From Cupriavidus numazuensis (GTDB taxonomy: Bacteria; Pseudomonadota; Gammaproteobacteria; Burkholderiales; Burkholderiaceae), in assembly GCF_905397435.1 (NCBI RefSeq), contig NZ_CAJPVI010000017.1:86362-150361 (forward strand): 64,000 nucleotides of DNA, written 5' to 3'. A program made the position numbers and the translations under genes. Shown piece after piece: positions 42,385 to 50,803 of this stretch (positions are counted from its first letter, which is position 1; every line of letters begins with the position of its first letter). The notes beneath the pieces were generated by a model. The model was not told where the DNA came from and did no database searches. It worked only from the letters and a program-made list of their open reading frames with translations.

Positions 42385-43350
42385 ATGGATAGCGACTACT
42401 ACCGCGTGCTCGGGGTTCAACGTGCGGCTTCGCAGGCTGATATCCGCAACGCCTATCGCCGCCTGGCCATGCGTTGGCATCCGGACAGGAATCCCGACAC
42501 GGCCGAGCGTGCGGAAGCGGTCTTCAAGTCGCTGCAGCAAGCTTATGCGGTGCTGAAAGACCCCGTGGCCCGCGCTGCCTACGACGCGCAAGTGGCGCAG
42601 CCGAAGCGCAATGACGGGCCTGCTGCGGCGCCGGACGCTGCGCGCAGCCCGGGTACACCGGGCGCGGACTACGCCTGCGAGACGACGATTCCGCTTGAAA
42701 CAGCGGTTCTCGGAGGTATTGCGTTGACGAGAGTCAGCGAGTCCCCGGCCTGTGTGCACTGTTCGGGAAAGGGGCAACAGGCTTCGGACTGCGCGACCTG
42801 TGAGGGCCGTGGTTCACTCGCCCGTCGCTTCCGGCAAGTGCCATGCACTGACTGCCAGGGTGCCGGTCAGCGAACGCGTCGTTGCGATGCCTGCCGGGGG
42901 CTCGGGACGACCCGGGTGGCAAAGCTGCTGCGCGTCACCGTTCCCGCGCATACCAGGGATGGCACCGTCCTGCGCGCCAAAGGCCTCGGAGGGGAATCCG
43001 TCGACGGCGGACCCAGGGGCAACCTGCTTTGCAAAGTCAGTATTCGTGCAGACCGCGTATTCCGCATGGACGGACTGGATTTGCAGCGCGAACTGAAGAT
43101 CGACTTCGTGGTTGCCATCCTGGGCGGACAGGTGTCGCTGATGCGCTTCCGGACCTCTCTGGTGGTGGAGGTGCCGCCAATGACGCGCAGTGGCGCGCTG
43201 ATCCGCATCGCCGGGCAGGGGCTGCACGATCCAAAGCGCCGACGATCGGGAGATCTCGTGCTGAAAGTCATGATCGATCTGCCGGCGAAGATGCGCATGC
43301 CCGACGAGCGGCAGCGTGCCGTGTTGCGCGAGATCGCTCGCGGATATTGA
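42385..43350 (+). CDS. DnaJ-like co-chaperone with zinc-finger domain
   Basis: This 321-residue protein has a J domain at residues 4-65 with the HPD motif (32-34, in RWHPDRNPD) that stimulates Hsp70 ATPase. After a short proline/alanine linker it carries the DnaJ zinc centre with four CxxCxGxG-type repeats (CVHCSGKG, CATCEGRG, CTDCQGAG, CDACRGLG) and a C-terminal client-binding part (LLRVTVPAHTRDGTVLRAKG). The glycine/phenylalanine-rich region of true DnaJ is absent, and the chain is about 50 residues shorter. No dnaK is adjacent, so it is a secondary DnaJ. Confidence 0.88.
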   Translation: MDSDYYRVLGVQRAASQADIRNAYRRLAMRWHPDRNPDTAERAEAVFKSLQQAYAVLKDPVARAAYDAQVAQPKRNDGPAAAPDAARSPGTPGADYACETTIPLETAVLGGIALTRVSESPACVHCSGKGQQASDCATCEGRGSLARRFRQVPCTDCQGAGQRTRRCDACRGLGTTRVAKLLRVTVPAHTRDGTVLRAKGLGGESVDGGPRGNLLCKVSIRADRVFRMDGLDLQRELKIDFVVAILGGQVSLMRFRTSLVVEVPPMTRSGALIRIAGQGLHDPKRRRSGDLVLKVMIDLPAKMRMPDERQRAVLREIARGY

Positions 43351-43403
43351 TCGGGGCGAGGTCGCTTGCCGTCGCCCCTCATCCTCCGGCTTTGCCCGAC
43401 GTC

Positions 43404-44144
43404 TTACCAGCGTTCCATGTAGGGGCGCAGATCCAGCTCAAAAGTCCAGGCATCGCGCGGCTGGCTGTGCAGGTACCAGTAGTTCTCCGCGATGTGCTCG
43501 GGATTCAGGATGCCATCCTGCTCCTTGAGCGCGTAGCGTTCGGGGAACGTATCGCGGATGAACGCGGTGTCGATGGCGCCGTCCACGACCACATGCGCGA
43601 CGTGGATGTTTTGCGGGCCCAGCTCGCGCGCCATGCTTTGCGCCAGTGCGCGCAGGGCGTGCTTTGCCCCGGCAAACGCGGCAAAGTTTGCAGCGCCGCG
43701 CAATGCCGCCGTGGCGCCCGTGAACAGGATGGTGCCCCGGCCGCGCGCGACCATCCGGCGGGCCGCCGCCTGGGCGTTGAGGAAGCCGCTGAAGCAGGCC
43801 ATCTCCCAGATCTTGAAGTACTTGCGCGGGGTTTCCTCCAGGATGCTTGAAGGTACGTTGGCGCCAATATTGAACACGAGAACCTCGATCGGCCCATGCT
43901 CGGCTTCGATCTGCTCGAACAATGCCGCCACCGCGTCTTCCTTGCGCGCATCGCTGCCGTAGCCGAACGCCTGGCCGCCTTCAGCGCGAATACTGTCGAC
44001 GAGTGGTTGCAGTTTGTCCGCGTCGCGGCGAGTGACGCAGGCGATATAGCCTTCGCGGGCAAAACGCCTGGCAATGGCCCCGCCAGTGGAATCGCCTGCG
44101 CCAATGACCAGGGCAACCTTGGGCTGCGCGTGGCTGGATGTCAT
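43404..44144 (-). CDS. SDR-family protein lacking catalytic Ser and Tyr
   Basis: This 246-residue Rossmann protein has the dinucleotide loop VALVIGAGDSTGGAIARRFA and the NIGA motif (VFNIGANVPSSI). The usual active site Ser-13-Tyr-x3-Lys reads Ala...Phe-A-G-A-Lys in LFTGATAALRG and NFAAFAGAKHALRA, so Ser and Tyr are replaced while Lys remains. It ends in DLRPYMERW. Such members may use another mechanism or bind rather than reduce. A TetR-type operator copy lies 19 bases before its start, so it belongs to the TetR regulon. Confidence 0.85.
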   Translation of the reverse strand: MTSSHAQPKVALVIGAGDSTGGAIARRFAREGYIACVTRRDADKLQPLVDSIRAEGGQAFGYGSDARKEDAVAALFEQIEAEHGPIEVLVFNIGANVPSSILEETPRKYFKIWEMACFSGFLNAQAAARRMVARGRGTILFTGATAALRGAANFAAFAGAKHALRALAQSMARELGPQNIHVAHVVVDGAIDTAFIRDTFPERYALKEQDGILNPEHIAENYWYLHSQPRDAWTFELDLRPYMERW

Positions 44145-44162
44145 GGAGTCTCCTTTGGTCTA

Positions 44163-44187
44163 CGTCCGTTTAGTGAACGAACGTTAA
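44163..44187. promoter_or_regulatory. TetR operator copy 1 (upstream of SDR)
   Basis: This 25-base site begins CGTCCGTT and ends ACGTTAA. It matches a second site at 44848-44872 in 20 or so of 25 positions. It overlaps the region just before the SDR ribosome binding site, a position suited to repression by the nearby TetR protein. Confidence 0.7.
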
Positions 44188-44229
44188 GTCACAGGTCGCG
44201 AGGTGTCAAGCCGCTAAAGCCTGGCGCGA

Positions 44230-44805
44230 TCAGCCCTTTGATTCGGCGGCGGTCGGGATTGTCTTGCCCAAAAAGCGGCGGCTGGCGGCCAGGATTTCCT
44301 TGCGCGTCTTTTCGCTTTCTACGGTGCGGGCCAGTACCAGCGCGCCGACCAGTTGCGCGATCAGGGCCCAGGCCGCGTCGCTGTCGCCCGTACGCGCAGA
44401 CCAGCTCTGCTGCGTGTGCTTCAGGCCGCGCTCGACCTGTTGCCGCACTTCAGGGCCGGCGCGCGCAATTTCGGCGCCCAGGGTGGGGAGGATGCAACCG
44501 ACCTCGGGCGTGACTGCGTGAAACGAACTCAGATAGTCCCGCACACACTTTGCCACGTGGTTTTCAGGGGACTCCTTGTCGCCCGCCATCATGTCGCTGC
44601 TCTTCTGCATTTCGAGTTCGACAATTGCCTCGAACAGCTCCTGCTTGGAACCGAAATGGCTGTAGAACGCGCCGCCGGTCAGCCCGATGGAGGACATCAG
44701 CGCGTCCACGCCCGTGGACGAGAATCCTCCCTTCTTGGCGATCGCGCTGCTCGCATCGAGCAGCTTCTTGCGGGTCTCTTCCTTGTGGGTCTTGGTGTAG
44801 CGCAT
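44230..44805 (-). CDS. TetR-family transcriptional regulator
   Basis: This 191-residue repressor has the TetR helix-turn-helix at residues 10-55 (TRKKLLDASSAIAKKGGFSS, VDALMSSIGLTGGAFYSHFG). A mostly helical ligand domain follows. It lies between the SDR and isomerase-like genes. Nearly identical 25-base operators stand in front of the SDR gene and between this gene and the divergent isomerase gene, so it probably represses all three including itself. The ligand is unknown. Confidence 0.9.
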   Translation of the reverse strand: MRYTKTHKEETRKKLLDASSAIAKKGGFSSTGVDALMSSIGLTGGAFYSHFGSKQELFEAIVELEMQKSSDMMAGDKESPENHVAKCVRDYLSSFHAVTPEVGCILPTLGAEIARAGPEVRQQVERGLKHTQQSWSARTGDSDAAWALIAQLVGALVLARTVESEKTRKEILAASRRFLGKTIPTAAESKG

Positions 44806-44847
44806 GGCAGCGGTCTGGCAGTTGACATCAAGTGAACCATAGCATAT

Positions 44848-44872
44848 CGTCCGTTAACTAAACGTACGTTAA
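44848..44872. promoter_or_regulatory. TetR operator copy 2 (TetR/isomerase divergent region)
   Basis: This copy contains CGTCCGTTAACTAAACG followed by TACGTTAA and ends 16 bases before the isomerase start and about 43 bases before the TetR start. Its internal AACGTACGTT is self-complementary. It is the likely shared operator for the divergent pair. Confidence 0.72.
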
Positions 44873-44888
44873 ATAAAAGGAGGATGAC

Positions 44889-45482
44889 GTGACCAAGATG
44901 GTGGAGTTCTACTTCGATGTAGGCAGTCCAGCCTCTTACCTGGCCTGGACGCAGCTTCCCGCGCTCTGTGCACAAGCCGGCGCGCAACTCGTCTACAAGC
45001 CGATGCTGCTGGGCGGCGTGTTCCAGGCTACCGGCAATGCATCGCCAGGCGCGGTGCCGGCGAAGGGCCGCTACGTCTCGCACGACCTGGCCCGCTTTGC
45101 GCGGCGCTACGGCGTGCCGCTTGCGCAGAACCCGCACTTTCCCATCATCACGCTGATGCTCATGCGCGCGGCCACCGCGGTCCAGTTGCGCGAGCCGGAG
45201 CGGTTCGACCACTTCCTGTCCACGGTTTTCCAGGCCATCTGGGTGGATTCGCTCAACCTGAATGACATGGGACTGACCGCGCAGACGCTCGCGCGCGGCG
45301 GCTTCGACGCAGGCCAGATCGAAGCGTGGGTGAGCGATCCCGAGATCAAGGCCGCGTTGAAGGCCACCACCGACGAGGCGCTGCAGCGTGGCGTCTTCGG
45401 CGCGCCGACGATGTTCGTCGGGCAGGAGATGTTCTTCGGCCAGGACCGGCTGGACTTTGTACGGGAAGCCCTGGATGCCTAG
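44889..45482 (+). CDS. DsbA-fold 2-hydroxychromene-2-carboxylate isomerase-like protein
   Basis: This 197-residue protein belongs to the HCCA isomerase/GST-kappa group. It has FYFDVGSPASYLAWTQLPAL with the catalytic Ser, YKPMLLGGVFQATGNASPG, and the C-terminal GVFGAPTMFVGQEMFFGQDR with cis-Pro. Enzymes of this group isomerise an aromatic-degradation intermediate with glutathione, but other GST-kappa roles occur. Start is GTG at 44889 behind AAAAGGAGGATGAC. It is controlled by the adjacent TetR operator and overlaps the porin gene end by four bases on the opposite strand. Confidence 0.87.
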   Translation: MTKMVEFYFDVGSPASYLAWTQLPALCAQAGAQLVYKPMLLGGVFQATGNASPGAVPAKGRYVSHDLARFARRYGVPLAQNPHFPIITLMLMRAATAVQLREPERFDHFLSTVFQAIWVDSLNLNDMGLTAQTLARGGFDAGQIEAWVSDPEIKAALKATTDEALQRGVFGAPTMFVGQEMFFGQDRLDFVREALDA

Positions 45483-46648
45483 AACGCGTGACGAACACCG
45501 GTAATGACGCCCAGCATGCCCTTCTGGCCAGTCATCGTCGGGTAGTTGAAGGAGTAGGCCGTGGCGGCACTGTCGAAGCTCAGGCCGCCGTTGCGCGCAT
45601 AGCCGACTGACACATACACGTCGGTACGCTTGCTGAAGTTGTAGTCGGCAAGCAGCGTATATTGCTGCATGTTCGGAGGATTCCCGGGACTTGCCGTGGT
45701 GATGGCGGCGCCCTGTTTCACATTGGCGTAGAAGTAGGCCAGCGACAACGTCAAAGCGGGGGAGGCCTGGTAGTTGATGCCAGCCCACCAGTAGTCGTCA
45801 CGGATCAGGGTGTTGCCGTTGGGGAAGTCGGACTTGTTCCAGCGGTAACCGGCCAGCAGCTTGACGGGCCCGTTCCTGTAGCTGCCGCCTACCGAGGCCT
45901 TCCGGACTCTCGCAGTCTGGCCAGCCGTCAGCGCCGGATTCCACTGGTCGTAGCCAATGCCGAGACCGAAGACGCCGTCCAGGTACATCACGGAAGCGCC
46001 GTACGCGGTGTTGTCCTTGCCGTGAGCGGGGTCCTCGCCGGCGCCGCCGTTGGCGAGCAGGTTGCCCGTGGACAGCGCGGGCACGCCGGTGCCAAACGAG
46101 TAATGGGCCACCGCCTGGACATTGCCGAACTGGCCGGTGTACTTCGCCATGTTGCTTTCCCGGTAATTGATGCCCATCCACCAGATGCCGGGTTCATACG
46201 TGGCGGCGAAACGCAGCGGCGAGAAGTTGATCAGGCCGTCGAGCATGGATGTGGTCTGCCGGCCGAACGTAACCTGGCCGAATTGGTGCTTCAGGCCAAC
46301 CATTGCGACGCGGCTGAACAGCCCGCTGGACGGGAGCCCGCCCGTATCCGGGAAGAAGCCGCCTTCCAGGACGAAAAGCGCCTGCATGCCGCTGCCAAGG
46401 TCCTCGGTGCCGCGCAGGCCCCAGCGCGACGCCGACAGGCCGCCGATGTTCGGCATGTCGATTCGCGAGCCACCGGCATTCGGACTTGCGGGCGACGCGG
46501 CAACCCGGTTGACATACTCCACCGAGGCATCCACGACGCCATACAGCGTCACGCCGGTCGCAGCACCGGCTGTCGCTTGCCATGCCGACAGTGTGCCTGC
46601 GGCCGCCAGTGCACACAGACTGGGTTTGATGTGTGTAGCCTTCTCCAT
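45479..46648 (-). CDS. outer-membrane porin (Gram-negative 16-stranded type)
   Basis: This 389-residue protein is a typical beta-proteobacterial porin. It has signal peptide LCALAAAGTLSAWQATAGAA, first strand GVTLYGVVDASVEYVNRV, and the porin block SRWGLRGTEDLGSGMQALFV with FGRQTTSMLDGL after it. Aromatic strands throughout and a terminal Phe (VRHAF) signal insertion by the Bam complex. The start at 46648 gives a correct signal peptide. It follows the Bug receptor gene on the same strand by 90 bases, suggesting that porin and receptor take up one substrate. Confidence 0.93.
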   Translation of the reverse strand: MEKATHIKPSLCALAAAGTLSAWQATAGAATGVTLYGVVDASVEYVNRVAASPASPNAGGSRIDMPNIGGLSASRWGLRGTEDLGSGMQALFVLEGGFFPDTGGLPSSGLFSRVAMVGLKHQFGQVTFGRQTTSMLDGLINFSPLRFAATYEPGIWWMGINYRESNMAKYTGQFGNVQAVAHYSFGTGVPALSTGNLLANGGAGEDPAHGKDNTAYGASVMYLDGVFGLGIGYDQWNPALTAGQTARVRKASVGGSYRNGPVKLLAGYRWNKSDFPNGNTLIRDDYWWAGINYQASPALTLSLAYFYANVKQGAAITTASPGNPPNMQQYTLLADYNFSKRTDVYVSVGYARNGGLSFDSAATAYSFNYPTMTGQKGMLGVITGVRHAF

Positions 46649-46738
46649 TTTTCTTCTTTGCCCCGACCACGTCGCCCGCGCGTCTGCAAGACCACGGCTA
46701 GTGCCAGTATGGCTCGTCCGCGCGAGCATGCCGGGCAA

Positions 46739-47716
46739 TTATTCCGGCTGGATGCCGGCAAGCGTGATCAGCCGCTTCCACATCTGCTGGTCTTCCCGGA
46801 TCGCCTTCGCCAGTTCCGGGCTGGTGGCCGGGTAAGGCAGGCTGCCCCGCCTGGCGTGGAACGCCTGCGATGCCTGCGAACTGGCGAATTCGAGCGTGTA
46901 GCGCTGCAGCTTCTCGACGATCGCGGGCGCCGTGCCCGCCGGCGCGAACAGGCCGCCCCAGCTTGCCACGCGCACGCCGGGGTAGCCCGCTTCTGCAATG
47001 GTCGGCACTTCGCTGATTGCCGGGACGCGGCCGGGGCCCAGCACGGCCAGCACGCGCAGCCGGCCTGACTGGACGTGGGGCAGCACCGTCGCCGATTCGC
47101 TGACGGCGTAATCCACCACGCCCGTCATCACATCGGGCAGCAGGTTGGCCATGCCCTTGTATGGCACGCTGACGGCGCGGATGCTGGCGGCTTCATTGAA
47201 GGCCGCCATGGCCACCTGCGAGGGAGCTGCCGCGGTGCCATAGTTCAGCTTGCCGGGATGCGCGCGAGCATCGGCAACCAGGTCCGCGATAGTGCGGTAG
47301 GGCGACGATGCCGGGACGGCGATGACCATGGGCAGCGCCATGAAGCGCGCGATCGGGACAAAGTCCTTGAGTGGGTCATAAGGCAGCCTTTTGAACAGGA
47401 AGGGGTTGGCCGACATGACCCCGGACGACGCCATCAGCAGGGTATAGCCATCCGGCGTCGCCTTGGCCACAACGTCGGCGCCGATGATCATGTTGCCGCC
47501 CGGCCGGTTCTCGACGATGAAGCTCTGTCCGAGCTTCTGGCTCAGGTGGTTGGCCAGCAAGCGGAGGTAGTCGTCCACGCTGGAGCCGGCGCTGGTGGGC
47601 GTCACGATCTTGACGACATGATCCGGGTAGCTGTCGGCCATGACGGGTGATGTGAGCGTGAGCAGTGCGGCGAGCGTTGCCACTGCCCGACGTGTCAGGT
47701 TTGCGAGTGCGTGCAT
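46739..47716 (-). CDS. Bug/TctC-family periplasmic solute receptor
   Basis: This 325-residue Bug receptor has a signal peptide (MHALANLTRRAVATLAALLT to VMA). The mature part has IVTPTSAGSSVDDYLRLLAN in the ligand loop and VENRPGGNMIIGADVVAKAT. Start at 47716 follows GGGGACAAG. It is transcribed divergently from the CoA ligase operon. The intervening region carries two 19-base repeated palindromic sites, which implies shared regulation of uptake and catabolism. Confidence 0.92.
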   Translation of the reverse strand: MHALANLTRRAVATLAALLTLTSPVMADSYPDHVVKIVTPTSAGSSVDDYLRLLANHLSQKLGQSFIVENRPGGNMIIGADVVAKATPDGYTLLMASSGVMSANPFLFKRLPYDPLKDFVPIARFMALPMVIAVPASSPYRTIADLVADARAHPGKLNYGTAAAPSQVAMAAFNEAASIRAVSVPYKGMANLLPDVMTGVVDYAVSESATVLPHVQSGRLRVLAVLGPGRVPAISEVPTIAEAGYPGVRVASWGGLFAPAGTAPAIVEKLQRYTLEFASSQASQAFHARRGSLPYPATSPELAKAIREDQQMWKRLITLAGIQPE

Positions 47717-48051
47717 CTTGTCCCCATGTATTTTGATAGACCTGTCACCCGTGATTCGCATGTTCCGGCTGACGGTGGCGAAATGCTAATTTACTTGCTG
47801 GCGACAAACAAGATAAAATCCGGGGAGGGAATCAGATGGTTTACCCGCAAACGTATCGGCGACGTGGCGCTGCATGCAGGGGCTTTCCCTGCTCAAGCCT
47901 GGGCGGGCGGAGCCAAGGCTGTGAGAGCCATCATTTTTTGTTTATCAACATACTTGCTGTTGACAAGCAATAATGCAAGAATGGTTCCGACATTGAGCGA
48001 TGCCCACCAGACGGCATCGGTCATGCAATCCACAGAGTCACAGGAGGAGAC
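47717..48051. promoter_or_regulatory. divergent regulatory region with two 19-base repeats
   Basis: The 335-base gap between the Bug and CoA ligase genes contains no gene. ACTTGCTGGCGACAAACAA (47793-47811) and ACTTGCTGTTGACAAGCAA (47952-47970) match in 16 of 19 positions. The second has TTGCT/AGCAA arms around seven bases. One copy is near each divergent gene. They look like two operators of one regulator that is not encoded next to them. Confidence 0.65.
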
Positions 48052-49596
48052 ATGAACCAACCCAACCCGATGTCCATCGAGCGGTGGGCGATCGAAAGGC
48101 CGGATGAGGTGGCCGTCGTCGAAGGCGAGAGCAGCGTCACCTGGGCCGAGCTTGACGATCTCGCCAACCGCGTTGCCAATGCGCTGAAGGCACGTGGCGT
48201 GGGCGAAGGAGACATCGTGGCGATGCGTACCCGGCCCCGGCTCGAATGGGCAGTCATCGCCGGCGCTATCGCCAAGCTCGGCTGCGCGATGCTGGGCCTG
48301 AACTTTCGCCTCACTGCCGATGAAAGCCAGCATGTGATTACCGACAGCGGGGCCACCGTGCTGGTCTGCGACGACGAAGATCCGGCCGCATTCGTGTCGT
48401 CGTTCACCGGGTCGGCGCTGCGCATCGCGGTGTCGATCGAGACACCCGCCGCCGGCCTGGTCTCCTACGCCGATCTCCTGCAAGGCAACGCGGACAAGCT
48501 CTATTCGAAGGGCGATCCGCGCCTGATCATCTACACCTCGGGCACCACCGGCCGGCCGAAGGGTGTGGTGATGAACCAGGACGCCGGCGTGGATGCGCAG
48601 ACGCTGCGCGAGTTTCATCAGGGGCGCGAAGGCTATGTGCGCTGCTCGGACCGCGACGCGACGCTGATCAACATGCCGTTCCACCACGCGGCTGGCCCGG
48701 CGCAGTTCTGGGCGTCGGTGCATCACCACAACAAGATCGTGCTGCAGCGCCGCTTCAATCCCGAGGAAACGCTGCAACTGATTGCGAAGCACCGCATCAG
48801 CCACTGGACCGCCGTGCCGACGATGTTCAAGCGCATTCATGCGCTGCCGGCCGCGACGCTGGAACAGGCGGACGTGTCCTCCATTGGCCAGATCCGCATC
48901 GGCACGGCGCCGGTGCCGCTGGAACTGAAGCACTGGATCCTCGATTACTTCGGCGAGGTGCTGCATGAGGTTTACGGCGCGAGCGAGGTCGGGCTGGTCA
49001 GCCTGCTTCTGCCGGAGATGCAGCGCACCCGTCCCGCGTCGAGCGGCCGCCTGTTGCCCCACGTGCAACTCCAGGTTCGCGACGCCGACGGCAATGCACT
49101 GCCTGCTGGCCAGACGGGCGAGCTGTGGGTGAAGACGCCGGTGGTGATCCGCAGCTACCTCAACGCGCCGCCGCTGGACCCCGACACGCTCGATGCAACC
49201 GGGTTTTTCCGCACCGGTGATGTGGGCTACATGGACGACGAGGGCTACCTCTTCATCACTGACCGCGTCAAGGACATGATTATTTCCGGCGGCGTGAACA
49301 TCTACCCCGCCGAGATCGAGGCCGCGCTGCAGAAGCATCCGGCCGTGCTCGATGCCGCCGTGATCGGCATTCCCGACGACGAGTTTGGCGAGCAAGTGCT
49401 CGCGTTCTGCGAACTCAAGCCCGGCCAGCGCACCGACGAAGCAACCCTGCTTGCGCATTGCGTGCCGCTGCTCGCGTCGTACAAGCGGCCGCGCCGCGTT
49501 GAATTCATGGAAGAGCTGCCCCGCAACCCGATGGGCAAGTTGCTGAAGCGGGATCTCAGGGAACCCTACTGGAAGAACAAGGAGAGACAGGTATGA
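48052..49596 (+). CDS. AMP-forming acyl-CoA ligase
   Basis: This 514-residue enzyme of the ANL superfamily activates a carboxylic acid with ATP and CoA. The phosphate loop is IIYTSGTTGRPKGVVM, the adenylate motif YGASEVGLVSLLLPE, the hinge FRTGDVGYMDDEGYLFITDR with VKDMIISGGVNIYPAEIEAA, and the C-terminal catalytic Lys is in NPMGKLLKRDLR. The start follows CAGGAGGAGAC. Its stop overlaps the ATG of the thiolase gene. With hydratase, SDR and thiolase genes downstream but no acyl-CoA dehydrogenase, an already unsaturated acid is the likely substrate. Confidence 0.92.
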   Translation: MNQPNPMSIERWAIERPDEVAVVEGESSVTWAELDDLANRVANALKARGVGEGDIVAMRTRPRLEWAVIAGAIAKLGCAMLGLNFRLTADESQHVITDSGATVLVCDDEDPAAFVSSFTGSALRIAVSIETPAAGLVSYADLLQGNADKLYSKGDPRLIIYTSGTTGRPKGVVMNQDAGVDAQTLREFHQGREGYVRCSDRDATLINMPFHHAAGPAQFWASVHHHNKIVLQRRFNPEETLQLIAKHRISHWTAVPTMFKRIHALPAATLEQADVSSIGQIRIGTAPVPLELKHWILDYFGEVLHEVYGASEVGLVSLLLPEMQRTRPASSGRLLPHVQLQVRDADGNALPAGQTGELWVKTPVVIRSYLNAPPLDPDTLDATGFFRTGDVGYMDDEGYLFITDRVKDMIISGGVNIYPAEIEAALQKHPAVLDAAVIGIPDDEFGEQVLAFCELKPGQRTDEATLLAHCVPLLASYKRPRRVEFMEELPRNPMGKLLKRDLREPYWKNKERQV

Positions 49597-50771
49597 GCCA
49601 CGATTGCGCAATCATCGGCGTCGGCATGACGCCATTCGGGAAGTTTCCGGACCAGTCGGTCCGCATGCTTGCCTCCGCTGCCGTGCAGGCGGCGCTGGCC
49701 GATGCCGGCATCGCGCCGGCGCAGGTGGACCAGGTCTATTTCGGCAACGCCGTGGCGGGCCTGATCACTGGCCAGGAAATGGTGCGCGGCCAGGCAGCGC
49801 TGCGCTTCACGGGGCTCGCCGGCAAGCCGGTGGTCAATGTCGAGAACGCCTGCGCCACCGGCAGCACTGCGTTCTGGCTGGCCTACAACGCCGTGCGCGG
49901 CGGGCAGGCAGACGTTGCCATTGCGATCGGCGCGGAGCGCATGACGCACGAGGACAAGGCCGTCTCGCTGGGTGCGCTGGCCAAGGCGGTCGACCTCGAA
50001 GAAGAGGTGCCCAAGCACGTCGGGTCGGGCAGCGGCTCGATCTTCATGGACATCTACGCCGAGAAGACCCGCAAGTACATGGCAGCGACCGGCGCCACGC
50101 GTGAAGACATTGCGCAGATCGTGGTCAAGAGCCGCCATGCCGCGTCGCTGAACCCGGTAGCGCAGTTCCGCAGCGAGACCACCGTCGAGTCGGTGCTCGG
50201 CAGCCGCGTCATCAGTGACCCGCTGACGCTGCAGATGTGCTCGTCGATCGGCGACGGCGCCGCCGCTGTGGTGCTGTGCTCGCCCGCGTTCGCCCGCAAG
50301 CTGGGCGTGAGCCAGCCGGTATGGGTGGGCGGTTCGGTCATGGTGTCGGGCACGCCCAATGGCGAACTAGAACACTGCTCGATCCGCTCGACCCTCGGCG
50401 TGTACGAGAAGGCTGGCGTCTTGCCGAAGGACATCCACGTGGCTGAGCTGCACGACGCGTCCGCTCCGGCTGAACTGATGTACTACGAGTCGCTGGGTCT
50501 GTGCGAGCCGGGCGAAGGCCCGACGCTGCTGCGCAGCGGCGCTACCGGCCTGAACGGCCGTATCTCGGTCAACCCGAGCGGCGGCCTGCTCAGCAAGGGC
50601 CACCCCATCGGCGCAACCGGCGTCGCACAAGTCGTCGAACTGACGCAGCAACTGCGCGGCCAGAGCGGCCCGCGCCAGCGCGAAGGTGCCAAGGTCGCCC
50701 TCGCCAGCAACAACGGCGGTTCGCTGGGCAAGGACGGCGCAGCGGGCGTGGCGACCATCCTGCACGTCTGA
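49593..50771 (+). CDS. SCP-x/lipid-transfer-type thiolase
   Basis: This 392-residue thiolase-fold protein has the nucleophile region VNVENACATGSTAFWLAYNA, VAELHDASAPAELMYYESLG, and [20 protein letters not shown] with catalytic His. The last cysteine motif of classical thiolases is replaced by ALASNNGGSLG, as in SCP-x-like thiolases that act on bulky or aromatic side chains. It begins inside the ligase stop (ATGA). It would release acetyl-CoA from a 3-oxoacyl-CoA in this operon. Confidence 0.88.
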   Translation: MSHDCAIIGVGMTPFGKFPDQSVRMLASAAVQAALADAGIAPAQVDQVYFGNAVAGLITGQEMVRGQAALRFTGLAGKPVVNVENACATGSTAFWLAYNAVRGGQADVAIAIGAERMTHEDKAVSLGALAKAVDLEEEVPKHVGSGSGSIFMDIYAEKTRKYMAATGATREDIAQIVVKSRHAASLNPVAQFRSETTVESVLGSRVISDPLTLQMCSSIGDGAAAVVLCSPAFARKLGVSQPVWVGGSVMVSGTPNGELEHCSIRSTLGVYEKAGVLPKDIHVAELHDASAPAELMYYESLGLCEPGEGPTLLRSGATGLNGRISVNPSGGLLSKGHPIGATGVAQVVELTQQLRGQSGPRQREGAKVALASNNGGSLGKDGAAGVATILHV

Positions 50772-50803
50772 TCGCCTACTCAATCATCACGGAGACATCA
50801 AAC

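Noticed and set aside
47893..49611. 572-codon minus-strand frame
   Set aside because: Antisense to the CoA ligase gene, which carries all ANL motifs.
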